Shown in pieces: positions 1 to 10,141 of a stretch of DNA of 64,000 bases. The position numbers and the translations under genes were made by a program. The notes beneath the pieces were generated by a model. It searched no databases. It worked only from the letters and a program-made list of their open reading frames with translations, and was not told where the DNA came from. Positions within the stretch are counted from its first letter, which is position 1, and each line of letters begins with the position of its first letter. Origin of the DNA: Variovorax paradoxus (GTDB taxonomy: Bacteria; Pseudomonadota; Gammaproteobacteria; Burkholderiales; Burkholderiaceae_C); assembly GCF_009755665.1 (NCBI RefSeq), contig NZ_CP046622.1, positions 2,418,001 to 2,482,000 on the forward strand, given 5' to 3'.

Positions 1-794
1 AGCCTGGCTTCTTCTTCGCGCAGCGCGAGGATCTCGTTGATGAGCGCGGTGTTGTCGAAGGCCGGATCGCCGAGTTCGCTGGCGCGCGTGACATACGCGC
101 GGTATAGCGTTTCGCGCAGCGCGCTGCTCTTGGCAAACTGCATCACGGGCAGGTAGCAGGGCATCTTGAGCGTGAGCTTGTAGCCTTGCTTGCCCTCGGC
201 TTCGGCGGCTGCGCGTGCAGCGCCAATCACGTCTTCGGGCACGCCTTCGAGTTCACCAAGCGCTGCGTAGTATGAGAAAGCGTCCGTGGCGTCGAGCGCG
301 TTCTCGCTGAATTTCTGGCTCAGCTCGGCCTGGCGTTCCTGGATATCGGCAAAGCGCTTTTTCGCATCGCCCTGCAGCTCCGCGCCGCCGAGCACAAAGT
401 TGCGCACGGCATTGCGATGCGCCTGGCGCTGCTCGGGGTTGAGGGTGGCCACGTCGATGGCCTTGTACTTGGCGTACAGGCGCTCGTCGGAGCCCAGTCG
501 CGTCCAGAACGCGGTGACGCGGGGCATGGCCTCGTTGTAGGCGGCGCGCAGCTCCGGCGTATCGGCCACGGCGTTGAGGTGGCCCACGGCGCCCCAGGCG
601 CGGCTGAAGCGTTCGGATGCGACGTCGAGCACCTTGGAAATTGCATTCCAGTCGGCCGGAAAGTTGGCCGCCGTGACGGTTTGCAGCGCCGCCTCGGCAT
701 CGGCCAGCAAGATGTCGACCGCGGGCGCGACGTGCTCGGGCTTGATGCGGTCGAACAGCGGGAGATCGGCGAAGTCGAGGAGGGGGTTGGTCAT
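1..794 (-). CDS. prlC: Oligopeptidase A (M3 family metallopeptidase), 3' part outside window
   Basis: Cytoplasmic zinc endopeptidase of the M3 (thimet oligopeptidase) family, which degrades signal peptides and other short peptides. The first 264 residues are visible, beginning MTNPLLDFADLPLFDRIKP, which matches the family's N-terminal helical region (… AIDVATLNPEQRQAHRNAV … further on). The HExxH zinc motif would lie in the missing C-terminal part, so catalysis cannot be confirmed here. The start ATG lies only 5 bases after the folD stop on the same strand, so the two genes are very likely one transcript. The product name rests on recognition of the N-terminal sequence; the alternative is another M3 oligopeptidase (Dcp-like), which I think less likely. 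Confidence 0.88.
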   Translation of the reverse strand, partial: MTNPLLDFADLPLFDRIKPEHVAPAVDILLADAEAALQTVTAANFPADWNAISKVLDVASERFSRAWGAVGHLNAVADTPELRAAYNEAMPRVTAFWTRLGSDERLYAKYKAIDVATLNPEQRQAHRNAVRNFVLGGAELQGDAKKRFADIQERQAELSQKFSENALDATDAFSYYAALGELEGVPEDVIGAARAAAEAEGKQGYKLTLKMPCYLPVMQFAKSSALRETLYRAYVTRASELGDPAFDNTALINEILALREEEAR

Positions 795-799
795 GGAAA

Positions 800-1651
800 T
801 CACTTTGCGGCGCGTTCCGCAGCTTCAAGAGTGTTGGCGAGCAGCATTGCGCGCGTCATGGGGCCGACGCCGCCGGGCACGGGGGTGATCCAGCTGGCCA
901 CTTCCTTGACGCTATCGAAGTCGACGTCGCCGGCCAGCTTGCCGTCTTCCTTGCGGTTCATGCCCACGTCGATCACCACGGCGCCCGGCTTCACCATGTC
1001 GGCCGTCAGCAGGTTGCGCTTGCCCACGGCAGCAACAATCACGTCGGCCTGCCGGGTGATGGCGGCCAGGTCTTGCGTGGCGCTGTGGCAGATGGTGACG
1101 GTGGCGTTCTTGGCCAGCAGCATCATGGCCATGGGCTTGCCGACGATGTTGCTGCGGCCGATGACCACTGCGTGCTTGCCGCGCAGGTCGTAGCCGATGG
1201 ATTCGAGCATCTTCATGCAGCCGTGCGGCGTGCAGGGCCAGAAGCCCGGCTGCCCGACCATCAGCGCGCCGGCGCTGGCCACATGAAAGCCGTCGACGTC
1301 CTTGGCCGGAGAGATGGCTTCGATGACGCGGTGGCTGTCCATGTGCTTGGGCAGCGGCAGCTGCACCAGGATGCCGTGCACCTGGGGGTCGTCGTTGAGT
1401 GCCTCGATGCGGGCCAGCAGTTCGGGCTCGGTCATGCTGGCGGAATGGCGCTCGAGATGCGCTGTGAGCCCCGTCTGGCTGCTGTCGTTGACCTTGTGCT
1501 TCACGTAGACCTGGCTCGCCGGATCTTCACCCACCAGGACGATGGTCAGCGTGGGTTCCACGCCGCGCGCCTTCAGGGCGGCAATGCGGCCGGCAACATC
1601 GGTGCGGATTTTCTGGGCCAGCGCGTTGCCATCGATCAATTGAGCGGTCAT
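800..1651 (-). CDS. folD: Bifunctional methylenetetrahydrofolate dehydrogenase / methenyltetrahydrofolate cyclohydrolase
   Basis: 283-residue cytoplasmic enzyme that interconverts 5,10-methylene-, 5,10-methenyl- and 10-formyl-tetrahydrofolate with NADP, supplying one-carbon units for purines. Visible family hallmarks: the catalytic segment [14 protein letters not shown] with its Tyr/Lys pair near residue 50, the DVDGFH segment, the nucleotide-binding [14 protein letters not shown] stretch, and [10 protein letters not shown] near the C terminus. Length is normal for FolD (about 285). The start MTAQLIDGN is chosen because the frame remains open upstream only across unrelated sequence. A strong terminator lies just upstream at 1671-1694 for the preceding response-regulator gene, so folD probably has its own promoter and is co-transcribed with prlC. 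Confidence 0.96.
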   Translation of the reverse strand: MTAQLIDGNALAQKIRTDVAGRIAALKARGVEPTLTIVLVGEDPASQVYVKHKVNDSSQTGLTAHLERHSASMTEPELLARIEALNDDPQVHGILVQLPLPKHMDSHRVIEAISPAKDVDGFHVASAGALMVGQPGFWPCTPHGCMKMLESIGYDLRGKHAVVIGRSNIVGKPMAMMLLAKNATVTICHSATQDLAAITRQADVIVAAVGKRNLLTADMVKPGAVVIDVGMNRKEDGKLAGDVDFDSVKEVASWITPVPGGVGPMTRAMLLANTLEAAERAAK

Positions 1652-1670
1652 CGGTTTCGATTTTCCAAGT

Positions 1671-1694
1671 AAAAACGCCCGCTTGCGCAGGCGT
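1671..1694 (-). terminator. Intrinsic terminator downstream of the response regulator
   Basis: Read on the minus strand, an 8-base-pair stem (ACGCCTGC / GCGGGCGT, one G-T wobble) with a GCAA tetraloop is followed directly by five T residues. It sits 38 bases past the response-regulator stop and before folD, so it should end the kinase/regulator transcript and separate it from folD-prlC. Confidence 0.75.
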
Positions 1695-1731
1695 GGGGAA
1701 CATTCGTCGCTATCGAGGAGATAGCTGGTTT

Positions 1732-2364
1732 TCAGGCCTTGGCTGCGGGCGCCGCCTGCCCGAGCGCGATCTTGAGCAGATCGGCCACGGTATTGGCGTT
1801 GAGCTTTTCCATGATGTTGGCGCGGTGCGCCTCGACCGTCTTGATGCTGATGCCGAGGTCGTCGGCAATCTGCTTGTTCAGGCGGCCGGCGACGATGCGC
1901 TCGAGCACCTGGGCTTCGCGGCCGGTGAGCTTGGAAAGCAGTGCATCGCGGCTGGCCGACTGCTGGTGCTGGGTGAACGCGCCGCGTGCGTGCTCGAGCA
2001 TGCGCTCGACCAGCGTGACGAGCTCTTCGTCGTTGAAAGGCTTCTGGATGAAATCCATGGCGCCTTTCTTCATGCTGTCGACCGCCATCGGCACGTCGCC
2101 ATGGCCGGTGATCACCACGATGGGCAGCGGGGAGCGCCGCTCGATCAGCCGGTCTTGCAGTTCGAGCCCGGTCATGCCGGCCATGCGGATGTCGACGATC
2201 AGACAGGCGACTTCGCGCGGGTCGTATCGGGAAAGAAAAGACTCGGCTGAATCGAAGCAGCGAACCCTGTAGTCCTTGCCCTCGAGCAGCCATTGCAGCG
2301 AATCTCGTACGGCCTCGTCGTCGTCGACGACATAGACAGTGCCCTTCTTCGGAATCAAACTCAT
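1732..2364 (-). CDS. FixJ/NarL-family two-component response regulator
   Basis: 210-residue DNA-binding response regulator. The receiver domain (about residues 8-122) has the acidic pocket VVDDD near the N terminus, the phospho-acceptor Asp58 in the LIVDIR segment, and the conserved Lys in FIQKPF. A LuxR-type helix-turn-helix (about residues 142-200) carries the typical [12 protein letters not shown] and [16 protein letters not shown] segments. The start ATG overlaps the stop of the histidine kinase by four bases (ATGA), so the pair is translationally coupled and surely cognate. It lies divergent from the pyruvate dehydrogenase operon, which makes aceE a candidate target, although the sequence does not prove this. 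FixJ/TtrR-like architecture is certain; the stimulus is unknown. Confidence 0.93.
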   Translation of the reverse strand: MSLIPKKGTVYVVDDDEAVRDSLQWLLEGKDYRVRCFDSAESFLSRYDPREVACLIVDIRMAGMTGLELQDRLIERRSPLPIVVITGHGDVPMAVDSMKKGAMDFIQKPFNDEELVTLVERMLEHARGAFTQHQQSASRDALLSKLTGREAQVLERIVAGRLNKQIADDLGISIKTVEAHRANIMEKLNANTVADLLKIALGQAAPAAKA

Positions 2365-4901
2365 GCAGGTACCTTTGCCTCGTCGCTTGCTACGGAACTG
2401 GGAGCGTCCAACACCGGAATCCAGAAGGAAAAGCGGCATCCGATCACATCCGGGCCATTGTAGATGTTCTCCGCCTGCATCCGTCCGCGGTGCGACTCGA
2501 CGATGGTGCGGCACAGATTCAGCCCGATACCCATGCCTTCGGGCTTGGTGGAGAAGAAGGCCTCGTAGAGCCGGTCCATCACTTCGGGCGCCAGGCCCTT
2601 GCCGGTGTCCTGCACCGAGAACTCGATGGCGTTGTGGCCTTCGATCACCTTGGGCAGCACGCGCAACTCCACGCTCCGTCGGGCGAGCGGGCGCTCGGCA
2701 ATGTCGATGGCCTCGGCGGCGTTCTTCAGCAGATTGACCATGACCTGCTCGATCAGGATGGGATCCACGCGCACCACCGGCAGCCGCGCCGCCACGTAGT
2801 GGTTGAGCCGCACATTGCGCCGCCGCAGCTCGATGCCCGCCAGTTCGACCGCCTCGCTCACCATGGTGGCAACGTCGGCGGGCGTGCGGTTGGGTTCGCT
2901 GCGTTTTACGAAGGAGCGGATGCGCTGGATGATCTGGCCCGCGCGCTGCGCCTGCTTCGAGGTCTTTTCGAGTGCCGCGAGCAGCGCCTCGGTGTCGATC
3001 GACTGCCCCTTGATGCGGGACATCATCCCGTTGCAGTAGTTGGTGATGGCCGTGAGCGGCTGGTTGAGCTCGTGCGCCACGCTGGAGGCCATTTCGCCCA
3101 TCGTGATCAGGCGGCTGGCGGCCTGGGCGCGGTCGGCCTGCGCGGCGGCCTGTTCCTCGGCATCGCGCCGCGGCGTGATGTCGGTGGCAATTACCAGCTG
3201 GGCGAGCCGGCCGTCGACCCAGGTGAGATAGCGCGATCGCACTTCGAGCCACTTGCCCAGGTGCGGCACGAAGATCTCGTTGTTGGCGGTCTGGGCGGCC
3301 GTCAGGGTGTCGATCGGCAGGCCCGCGTAGGGGTCGACGTCGTCCAGGCCCTCGTCGTGCGCATTGGAGGCCGGCACACCCGCCTGCGCCACCATGCCCA
3401 GGTGCCCCACGGTGTCGGAACCGAACCAGAGCCGGTACAGCTTATTCGCGAACAGCAGTTCTTCGCTGCCGATGGGGGCCACCGACACCGCGGCGTCCAG
3501 CGCCTCCAGCACCGTGGTGAAGCGCTCGTACGAAGCCGACAGCTGCTCGCGGATGCGCGTGGGCTCCGTGATGTCGGTCATCGACGTCATCCAGCCCGTC
3601 TGGTGCCCGCGCGCATCGATCAGCGGCGACACATACAGCCGCGCATTGAACACGCTGCCGTTCTTTCGCTTTACGCGCACCTGGAAGCCGCCCGGCAGCG
3701 CGCGCCCGTGCAGCTCTTCCTCGAGCCGCTCGTTCATGACTTCGCGGTCCGATTCCAGCCAGTAGGGGAAGGGCGGGGTCTGGCCCACCAGTTCGGCTTC
3801 GCTCCATCCCGTCATTGCGCAGAAAGCGGCGTTCACGTAGGTGATGCGCCCCTGCAGGTCGAGCACGCGCATGCCGGTGAGCATGGAGTTTTCCATCGCG
3901 CGCCGGAAGTTGGTTTCGGCAACCAGCCGCTGCTGCGCCTGCTGGCGCCGCCGGGTGTGCCGCCAGGTACCGATCAGCATCCAGCTGGTGAGCACGCTGA
4001 GCGCGCAAACCAGCCAGAACAAGCCGTTGCCGACCACCCCCTGCGAGGTGCGATAGGCCTGGGCCCGCAGCACCAGCGCATTGCCGACGGGCGACACCGG
4101 TACTTCGTATTCGTTGGTTCTTTCGGACCAGGGCAGCAGGCGCGTGCCGCCTTCCCTCGGGCTCACGGTGTTGCCCGCAATCGGATTGCCCTTGGCGTCG
4201 AGCAGCGACACCGCATAGCGCGCCTGCACCTCCGATGGCATGCCGTAGCGCAGCAGGCCGTCGATCGAAAACTCGCCCAGCACCACGCCCGCGAACAGGC
4301 CCTGGTCGAAAAGCGGGATGTGCAGCTGCAGCATGGCCGTGGGGTCGCCGCCCGCCATGGGCTGGGAGAACACCGGTTGGCGCAGTTCGCGCGCCAGCGC
4401 GTAGTTGCTCTCGATATCGCCAGGCCGCAGCACGTCGCCGATGAGGTGCTGCTGCGCGGGGTGCACGCTCGGCGCGGAATAACCGGCCTTGAAACGGCGG
4501 CGGTCGTCGATCCAGGTGACCGTTTGCAGTTCAGGGAACTGGCTCACCAGCGATTCCGCTCGGCTCGCGAATTCGACCGGATCGATCTCGCGGTTCGAGG
4601 CGTCGCGCGCAATGCGCATCAGCTGTTCCTGGCGCTCCAGCAGGCGCAGGCGCATGCGCTGCTGCGCGTACTCAACGTCCCGCCGTACCGATTCCTGCTC
4701 GCGCTCGACTTCTTCGGTGCGCAAATACCAGAACGCCGAAACGATGGCCGCAAGGAACAGCAGCACCGCCGCAATGGGCGCGAGCATGGCGACGGCGTCC
4801 TGCAGCACCGGCGTTTGCCGGCGCCACCAGCGGCGCCACCAGGAAAGAGGTGACGCGGTCACGGCGCTGCGGGCCACCGCCAGCGGAGAGGAAAGAGGCA
4901 T
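2361..4901 (-). CDS. Membrane PAS-domain sensor histidine kinase
   Basis: 846-residue sensor kinase. A first membrane helix lies at about residues 38-60 and a second at about 293-312, enclosing a periplasmic domain of some 230 residues that probably is the input module. Two PAS-type regions follow (about 330-450 and 458-575), then a HisKA domain with phospho-acceptor His610 in [17 protein letters not shown], and a HATPase domain with the N box [12 protein letters not shown]1 box DTGKGL and G2 box GMGIGLNL. The C-terminal layout is that of the FixL/DctB group. It overlaps the downstream response regulator by four bases. The gene starts 215 bases from the divergently transcribed aceE, so the intergenic region must hold both promoters. 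Its ligand cannot be read from sequence. Confidence 0.93.
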   Translation of the reverse strand: MPLSSPLAVARSAVTASPLSWWRRWWRRQTPVLQDAVAMLAPIAAVLLFLAAIVSAFWYLRTEEVEREQESVRRDVEYAQQRMRLRLLERQEQLMRIARDASNREIDPVEFASRAESLVSQFPELQTVTWIDDRRRFKAGYSAPSVHPAQQHLIGDVLRPGDIESNYALARELRQPVFSQPMAGGDPTAMLQLHIPLFDQGLFAGVVLGEFSIDGLLRYGMPSEVQARYAVSLLDAKGNPIAGNTVSPREGGTRLLPWSERTNEYEVPVSPVGNALVLRAQAYRTSQGVVGNGLFWLVCALSVLTSWMLIGTWRHTRRRQQAQQRLVAETNFRRAMENSMLTGMRVLDLQGRITYVNAAFCAMTGWSEAELVGQTPPFPYWLESDREVMNERLEEELHGRALPGGFQVRVKRKNGSVFNARLYVSPLIDARGHQTGWMTSMTDITEPTRIREQLSASYERFTTVLEALDAAVSVAPIGSEELLFANKLYRLWFGSDTVGHLGMVAQAGVPASNAHDEGLDDVDPYAGLPIDTLTAAQTANNEIFVPHLGKWLEVRSRYLTWVDGRLAQLVIATDITPRRDAEEQAAAQADRAQAASRLITMGEMASSVAHELNQPLTAITNYCNGMMSRIKGQSIDTEALLAALEKTSKQAQRAGQIIQRIRSFVKRSEPNRTPADVATMVSEAVELAGIELRRRNVRLNHYVAARLPVVRVDPILIEQVMVNLLKNAAEAIDIAERPLARRSVELRVLPKVIEGHNAIEFSVQDTGKGLAPEVMDRLYEAFFSTKPEGMGIGLNLCRTIVESHRGRMQAENIYNGPDVIGCRFSFWIPVLDAPSSVASDEAKVPA

Positions 4902-4999
4902 CTTGCGAGTTTAGGGGATGCTCCCCCACGAAGTGCGCCAAAGGCCCGGTGCCATTGGTCCGGCGCGGTTGCGGCCAACACAATTTGGATCACGAATAT

Positions 5000-5019
5000 C
5001 ACATTAAGAAATCAATGTG
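5000..5019. promoter_or_regulatory. Inverted repeat upstream of aceE (candidate operator)
   Basis: CACATT and AATGTG form a perfect 6-base inverted repeat separated by 8 bases, a geometry fitting a dimeric DNA-binding protein. It lies in the 215-base region between the divergent histidine kinase and aceE genes, about 100 bases before the aceE start. Function is inferred only from symmetry and position. Confidence 0.4.
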
Positions 5020-5030
5020 CGCCATTTGAA

Positions 5031-5046
5031 ATAGAAGCATTTCTAT
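5031..5046. promoter_or_regulatory. Second inverted repeat upstream of aceE (candidate operator)
   Basis: ATAGAA-GCAT-TTCTAT, a perfect 6-base inverted repeat with a 4-base centre, 11 bases downstream of the first repeat and 70 bases before the aceE start. The local sequence is distinctly more AT-rich than the surrounding genes. It does not resemble the PdhR box of enterobacteria. I could not identify a convincing -35/-10 pair. Confidence 0.4.
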
Positions 5047-5116
5047 GCGAAACTCGCCCGCGTTTATCGAAGACCGCACTTAAATTACAGCCACAGCCCC
5101 AATAGGAGAGACAAGC

Positions 5117-7831
5117 ATGTCGGCAAATCCCGAGAACCTGTTCGGCTCGGCCGCGAACGACGCGGACGCCCAGGAGACCCGTGAATGGATGGATGCACTG
5201 TCCTCCGTTATTCAGAGCGAGGGGCCTGAGCGGGCTCACTTCCTTCTAGAGCAGTTGCTCGAGCATGCGCGGCAGCACAGCATCGACAAGCCGTTCTCGG
5301 CCAACACTGCCTACGTCAACACCCTGGAACCCGATCAGGAAGAGCGTTGCCCCGGCAATCTCGAGATCGAAGAGCGCCTGCGCGCCTACATGCGATGGAA
5401 CGCCATGGCCATGGTGGTCAAGGCCAACCGCCATCATCCGCCCGAAGGCGGCGACCTGGGCGGCCACATCGGCTCCTTTGCTTCGCTGGCCAACATGTTC
5501 GGCGCCGGCTTCAACCATTTCTGGCACGCTGAAAGCGAAAACCACGGCGGCGACTGCCTCTACATCCAGGGCCACGTGTCGCCCGGCATCTATGCCCGCG
5601 CCTACCTGGAAGGCCGCCTGACCGAAGAGCAGTTGCTCAACTTCCGCCAGGAAGTCGACGGCAAGGGCCTGTCGAGCTACCCGCATCCGAAGCTGATGCC
5701 CGAGTTCTGGCAGTTCCCGACGGTGTCGATGGGCCTCGGCCCGTTGATGGCCATCTACCAGGCCCGCTTCCTCAAGTACTTGCACGCCCGCGGCATTGCC
5801 AACACCGAGAACCGCAAGGTATGGGTGTTCTGCGGTGACGGCGAAATGGACGAGGTCGAGTCGATGGGCGCCATCGGCCTAGCGGCACGCGAGAAGCTCG
5901 ACAACCTGATCTTCGTGATCAACTGCAACCTGCAGCGCCTGGATGGCCCGGTGCGCGGCAACGGCAAGATCATCCAGGAGCTCGAAGGCGAATTCCGCGG
6001 TTCGGGCTGGAACGTCATCAAGCTGATCTGGGGCAGCAACTGGGATCCGCTCCTGGCGCGCGACAAGGAAGGTGCGCTGCGCAAGATCATGATGGAAACC
6101 AACGACGGCGACTACCAGGCCTTCAAGGCCAACGACGGTGCCTACGTTCGCAAGCATTTCTTCGGACGCGACCCGCGCACGCTCGAAATGGTTTCCAAGA
6201 TGAGCGACGACGACATCTGGCAGCTGCGCCGCGGCGGCCACGATTCGCAGAAGGTCTACGCCGCGTTCGATGCGGCCGTGAAGCACGAAGGCCAGCCCAC
6301 GGTGCTCCTGATCAAGACGGTCAAGGGCTTTGGCATGGGCAAGATCGGCGAGGGCAAGAACAACGTGCACCAGACCAAGAAGCTCAGCGACGAGGACATC
6401 ATGGCCTTCCGCGACCGCTTCAACATTCCGATTCCGGACAGCAAGATCGCCGACCTGCCGTTCTACAAGCCGGCCGACGACACGCCGGAAATGAAGTACC
6501 TGCACGAGCGCCGCAAGGCACTGGGCGGCTACTTGCCGCATCGCCGCACCAAGGCCGACGAGAGCTTTACCGTGCCGTCGCTCGACACCTTCAAGTCGGT
6601 GATGGAGCCGACCGCCGAAGGCCGCGAGATTTCCACCACGCAGGCTTACGTGCGCTTCCTCACGCAACTGCTGCGCGACAAGGCGCTGGGCCCGCGCGTC
6701 GTTCCCATTCTTGTGGACGAAGCGCGCACCTTCGGCATGGAAGGGTTGTTCCGCCAGATCGGCATCTACAACCCCGCAGGCCAGCAGTACACCCCGGTCG
6801 ACAAGGATCAGGTCATGTACTACAAGGAAGACAAGGCCGGTCAGATCCTGCAGGAAGGCATCAACGAAGCAGGCGGCATGTCGAGCTGGATTGCTGCGGC
6901 CACCTCGTACAGCACCAACAACCGCATCATGGTGCCGTTCTACGTGTACTACTCCATGTTCGGTTTCCAGCGCATCGGCGACCTGGCCTGGGCGGCGGGC
7001 GACATGCAGGCGCGCGGCTTCCTGCTTGGCGGCACCTCGGGGCGCACCACGCTCAACGGCGAAGGCCTGCAGCACGAAGACGGCCACAGCCATATCCTGG
7101 CCAACACCATTCCCAACTGCGTGAGCTACGACCCGACCTTTGCGCACGAAGTGGGCGTGATCCTGCACCACGGCCTGAAGCGCATGGTCGAGAAGCAGGA
7201 CAACGTCTACTACTACCTGACACTGCTTAATGAGAACTACGCGATGCCCGGCCTGCAGCCCGGCACCGAAGAGCAGATCATCAAGGGCATGTACCTGTCG
7301 AAGCAGGGCCCCGCACTCAAGGCCAAGGCACCCACGGTGCAACTGCTGGGCAGCGGCACCATCCTGCGTGAAAGCTTTGCCGCGCAAGAGCTGCTCGAAA
7401 AGGATTGGGGCGTGTCCGCCTCGGTGTGGAGCTGCCCGAGCTTCAACGAGCTGACGCGCGACGGCCAGGACGCCGACCGCTGGAACCTGCTGCATCCGGA
7501 CCAGACGCCGCGCGTGCCTTTCGTGGCCGAGCAACTCGCGCCTACCGCCGGCCCGGTGATCGCGTCGACCGACTACATGAAGGCCTACGCGGAGCAGATC
7601 CGTCCCTTCATTCCGAAGGGCCGCAATTACAAGGTGCTGGGCACCGACGGCTTCGGCCGCAGCGACTTCCGCAACAAGCTGCGCGAGCACTTCGAGATCA
7701 ACCGCCATTACATCGTGGTGGCCGCGCTCAAGGCGTTGAGCGAAGATGGCACCGTGCCCGTAGCCAAGGTGGTGGAAGCGATCAAGAAGTACGGCATCAA
7801 TGTCGACAAGGTCAACCCGCTTTACGCCTGA
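5117..7831 (+). CDS. aceE: Pyruvate dehydrogenase E1 component, homodimeric type
   Basis: 904-residue thiamine-diphosphate enzyme that decarboxylates pyruvate and acetylates the lipoyl groups of E2 in the cytoplasmic pyruvate dehydrogenase complex. Length and sequence match the single-chain AceE of proteobacteria (E. coli about 887). The ThDP/Mg motif GDGEMDE begins near residue 240 and is closed by [11 protein letters not shown] about 28 residues later. The [20 protein letters not shown] N-terminal segment (here [16 protein letters not shown]) is also typical. A good ribosome-binding site AGGAGAG ends 6 bases before the ATG. It is the first gene of aceE-aceF-BPH-lpdA, with 49 bases to aceF. 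Two inverted repeats upstream and a divergent two-component system suggest transcriptional control. Confidence 0.98.
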   Translation: MSANPENLFGSAANDADAQETREWMDALSSVIQSEGPERAHFLLEQLLEHARQHSIDKPFSANTAYVNTLEPDQEERCPGNLEIEERLRAYMRWNAMAMVVKANRHHPPEGGDLGGHIGSFASLANMFGAGFNHFWHAESENHGGDCLYIQGHVSPGIYARAYLEGRLTEEQLLNFRQEVDGKGLSSYPHPKLMPEFWQFPTVSMGLGPLMAIYQARFLKYLHARGIANTENRKVWVFCGDGEMDEVESMGAIGLAAREKLDNLIFVINCNLQRLDGPVRGNGKIIQELEGEFRGSGWNVIKLIWGSNWDPLLARDKEGALRKIMMETNDGDYQAFKANDGAYVRKHFFGRDPRTLEMVSKMSDDDIWQLRRGGHDSQKVYAAFDAAVKHEGQPTVLLIKTVKGFGMGKIGEGKNNVHQTKKLSDEDIMAFRDRFNIPIPDSKIADLPFYKPADDTPEMKYLHERRKALGGYLPHRRTKADESFTVPSLDTFKSVMEPTAEGREISTTQAYVRFLTQLLRDKALGPRVVPILVDEARTFGMEGLFRQIGIYNPAGQQYTPVDKDQVMYYKEDKAGQILQEGINEAGGMSSWIAAATSYSTNNRIMVPFYVYYSMFGFQRIGDLAWAAGDMQARGFLLGGTSGRTTLNGEGLQHEDGHSHILANTIPNCVSYDPTFAHEVGVILHHGLKRMVEKQDNVYYYLTLLNENYAMPGLQPGTEEQIIKGMYLSKQGPALKAKAPTVQLLGSGTILRESFAAQELLEKDWGVSASVWSCPSFNELTRDGQDADRWNLLHPDQTPRVPFVAEQLAPTAGPVIASTDYMKAYAEQIRPFIPKGRNYKVLGTDGFGRSDFRNKLREHFEINRHYIVVAALKALSEDGTVPVAKVVEAIKKYGINVDKVNPLYA

Positions 7832-7880
7832 ACATCAACAACCAACGAACGAACGGCGCCTCACGGCGGGAGACAACGAT

Positions 7881-9551
7881 ATGGCAGCAGTGGAAGTGAA
7901 GGTGCCGGACATCGGCGATTTCGATGAAGTCGCGGTGATCGAGGTGCTTGTGAAGGTGGGCGACACGGTCAAGGCCGAGCAGTCGCTCATCACCGTCGAA
8001 TCGGACAAGGCCTCGATGGAAATTCCGTCGTCGACCGCCGGTGTGGTGAAGGAAATCAAGGTCGAAGTCGGCGGCAAGGTGAAAGAGGGCTCAGTGGTCC
8101 TCGTGCTCGAGGCGGAAGGGGCTGCCGCGGCACCGGCGCCTGCAGCGGCTCCGGCTCCTGCGGCCGCCGCCCCGGCGCCCGCAGCCGCGGCCCCCGCACC
8201 GGCAGCAACGCCGGCGGCTTCCGGACCCATCGAGATCAAGGTGCCCGACATCGGCGATTTCAAGGATGTCGCGGTCATCGAGTTGCTGGTGAAACCCGGC
8301 GACACGATCGCGGCCGACCAGTCGCTGATCACTGTCGAATCGGACAAGGCTTCGATGGAAATTCCGTCGTCGGCGGCGGGCGTGCTCAAGGAGCTCAAGG
8401 TCAAGGTGGGCGATACGGTCAACATCGGCGACCTGATTGCCGTGCTTGAAGGCGCAGCAGGTGCTGCGGCGCCTGCGCCTGCGCAGGCTGCTGCAGCCGC
8501 GCCGGCAGCTGCGACCGCCACTGCGCCAGCTCCGGTTGCCGCTCCGCCGGCGGCCGCTGCAACTCCGTCGGCTGCTGCCGCACCGCACGAACCCACAGTT
8601 GCACCCACCGGCAAGCTGCCGCATGCGTCCCCCTCGGTGCGCAAGTTCGCCCGCGAACTCGGCGTGCCACTCGAAGAAGTCAAGGGTTCCGGTCCCAAGG
8701 GCCGCATCACTCAGGAAGACGTCCAGAGCTTCACCAAGGCCGTAATGAGCGGCCAAGCGAGCACCAAGGCATCCGCAGCCAAGGCGCCAGCCGGCGGTGG
8801 CGGCGCAGATGGTGCGGCATTGGGCCTCATTCCCTGGCCGAAGGTCGACTTCGCGAAATTCGGCGCGGTCGAGCGCAAGGACCTGTCGCGCATCAAGAAG
8901 CTCAGCGGTGCCAACCTGCACCGCAACTGGGTGATGATCCCGCACGTCACCAACAACGACGAAGCCGACATCACCGAGCTGGAGGCCTTCCGCGTCTCCA
9001 CCAACAAGGAAAACGAAAAGTCTGGCATCAAGGTCACGATGCTGGCCTTCGTGATCAAGGCGGTGGTTGCGGCGCTCAAGAAGTTTCCTGACTTCAACGC
9101 CAGCCTCGACGGCGACCAGCTCGTCTACAAGCAGTACTACAACATCGGCTTTGCGGCCGACACGCCCAACGGGCTCGTGGTGCCGGTGCTGAAGGACGCG
9201 GACAAGAAGGGCATCCTGCAGATCAGCGCGGAGATGGGCGAACTCGCTAAGAAAGCGCGCGACGGCAAGCTCGGCTCGGCCGACATGCAGGGCGGCTGCT
9301 TCTCGATCAGCTCCCTCGGCGGCATCGGCGGCACGCATTTCACGCCCATCATCAACGCCCCCGAAGTGGCCATCCTCGGCCTCTCCAAGGGCCAGATGAA
9401 GCCGGTGTGGGACGGCAAGCAGTTTGTGCCGCGCCTGACGCTGCCGCTGTCGCTGTCCTACGACCACCGCGTGATCGATGGTGCCCTGGCTGCGCGCTTC
9501 AACGCCTACCTGGGCCAGGTGCTCGCGGATTACCGTCGAATCCTGTTATGA
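7881..9551 (+). CDS. aceF: Dihydrolipoyllysine acetyltransferase (E2 of pyruvate dehydrogenase)
   Basis: 556-residue core of the pyruvate dehydrogenase complex; it carries acetyl groups on lipoyl-lysine and transfers them to CoA. Domains in order: lipoyl domain 1 (residues 3-77, lipoyl-Lys43 in ESDKASMEI), Ala/Pro linker, lipoyl domain 2 (117-190, Lys156), a long Ala/Pro linker, the peripheral subunit-binding domain (about 247-284), another flexible linker, and the catalytic domain ending with His529 and Asp533 in SYDHRVIDG. The start [14 protein letters not shown] is preceded by a CGGGAGA Shine-Dalgarno sequence. E. coli AceF has three lipoyl domains; two is normal in many betaproteobacteria. 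The stop overlaps the next gene by ATGA. The two lipoyl domains are nearly repeated at DNA level. Confidence 0.98.
   Translation: MAAVEVKVPDIGDFDEVAVIEVLVKVGDTVKAEQSLITVESDKASMEIPSSTAGVVKEIKVEVGGKVKEGSVVLVLEAEGAAAAPAPAAAPAPAAAAPAPAAAAPAPAATPAASGPIEIKVPDIGDFKDVAVIELLVKPGDTIAADQSLITVESDKASMEIPSSAAGVLKELKVKVGDTVNIGDLIAVLEGAAGAAAPAPAQAAAAAPAAATATAPAPVAAPPAAAATPSAAAAPHEPTVAPTGKLPHASPSVRKFARELGVPLEEVKGSGPKGRITQEDVQSFTKAVMSGQASTKASAAKAPAGGGGADGAALGLIPWPKVDFAKFGAVERKDLSRIKKLSGANLHRNWVMIPHVTNNDEADITELEAFRVSTNKENEKSGIKVTMLAFVIKAVVAALKKFPDFNASLDGDQLVYKQYYNIGFAADTPNGLVVPVLKDADKKGILQISAEMGELAKKARDGKLGSADMQGGCFSISSLGGIGGTHFTPIINAPEVAILGLSKGQMKPVWDGKQFVPRLTLPLSLSYDHRVIDGALAARFNAYLGQVLADYRRILL
7974..8033 (+). 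repeat. Lipoyl-domain coding repeat, copy 1 (aceF)
   Basis: Sixty bases encoding the lipoyl-lysine hairpin ([20 protein letters not shown]). It differs from copy 2 at four positions and from copy 3 in lpdA at three positions by direct comparison. All but one difference are silent. Confidence 0.9.
8313..8372 (+). repeat. Lipoyl-domain coding repeat, copy 2 (aceF)
   Basis: Second copy of the 60-base lipoyl-lysine hairpin coding segment, within lipoyl domain 2 of aceF; 56 of 60 bases match copy 1. The one amino-acid change from copy 1 is Glu to Asp. Confidence 0.9.
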
Positions 9552-10141
9552 CCACCGTAGTGGCCGTCCGCAAAGGCGGCCAGGTCACGATGGCGGCGGA
9601 TTCCCTGGTGACCTTCGGCGACACGCGGCTTTCGCACCGCGCCGAGGCGAACCAGAAGATCTTCACCATCGACGATGCGGCGGGGCAGAGCCTCTTTGCC
9701 GTGGCCGGGGCCGCCGCGCACTTTCTGGTGCTGCAGCATGCATTGGCCGCGCAGCCGCGCGAGGCGTTGCTGTTCGGCAGCAAGCACGAGATCTTCCGCA
9801 CCTTCACGCTGCTGCACCCGGTGCTGAAAGACTCGTTCTTCATGCAGACCAAGGAAGACGAGCATGAGCCCTACGAGTCGAGCCAGTTCACGATGCTGAT
9901 GGCCAACCAGAGCGGCATCTACGGCATCTACAGCTACCGCGAGGTGTTCGAGTTCAAGCAGTTCTGGGCCATTGGCTCGGGGCGCAGCTTTGCACTTGGC
10001 GCCATGCACGCGGCGTACGACATGAAGTCGCGCACCTCGCGCGACGTGGCGGAGGCGGGGATTGCCGCCGCCTGCGAATTCGATCGCAATTCGGCCCCAC
10101 CGGTCGACGTTCTCACACTCAAACTGAAAGTGTCCAAATGA
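9548..10141 (+). CDS. Proteasome-like Ntn hydrolase (HslV / BPH type) inside the pyruvate dehydrogenase operon
   Basis: 197-residue protein related to HslV and proteasome beta subunits. After Met removal it would begin Thr-Thr, the Ntn nucleophile; the mature protein then has Asp17 (AADS) at the canonical proteasomal position, a Lys at mature position 37 in ANQKIF near the HslV Lys33 site, and a late [15 protein letters not shown] segment matching the HslV IGSGG region. This fits BPH, the betaproteobacterial proteasome homologue known to form self-assembled double rings, better than HslV proper, because it is longer and has no hslU beside it. Such genes are often misnamed MFS transporter; there is no membrane helix here. 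It overlaps aceF and lpdA by ATGA on both sides, so its synthesis is tied to the complex. Function and substrate are unknown. Confidence 0.82.
   Translation: MTTVVAVRKGGQVTMAADSLVTFGDTRLSHRAEANQKIFTIDDAAGQSLFAVAGAAAHFLVLQHALAAQPREALLFGSKHEIFRTFTLLHPVLKDSFFMQTKEDEHEPYESSQFTMLMANQSGIYGIYSYREVFEFKQFWAIGSGRSFALGAMHAAYDMKSRTSRDVAEAGIAAACEFDRNSAPPVDVLTLKLKVSK

Noticed and set aside
2490..4853. 787-codon plus-strand frame across the histidine kinase
   Set aside because: Shadow frame; the kinase domains on the minus strand are complete.
5024..5054. TTGAAA with GAAACT as -35/-10 for aceE
   Set aside because: The -10 match is only half of consensus; too weak to report as a promoter.
5879..7708. 609-codon open frame on the minus strand across aceE
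   Set aside because: It mirrors aceE codon positions in a high-GC genome, has no recognisable domain, and aceE is certain.
8100..8240. Ala/Pro-coding repeat in aceF as a possible simple-sequence instability element
   Set aside because: This is the normal flexible linker between lipoyl domains; codons are mixed rather than strictly repeated.
9548..10141. MFS transporter annotation often given to homologues of this gene
   Set aside because: The 197-residue protein has no hydrophobic helices and shows Ntn/proteasome motifs.
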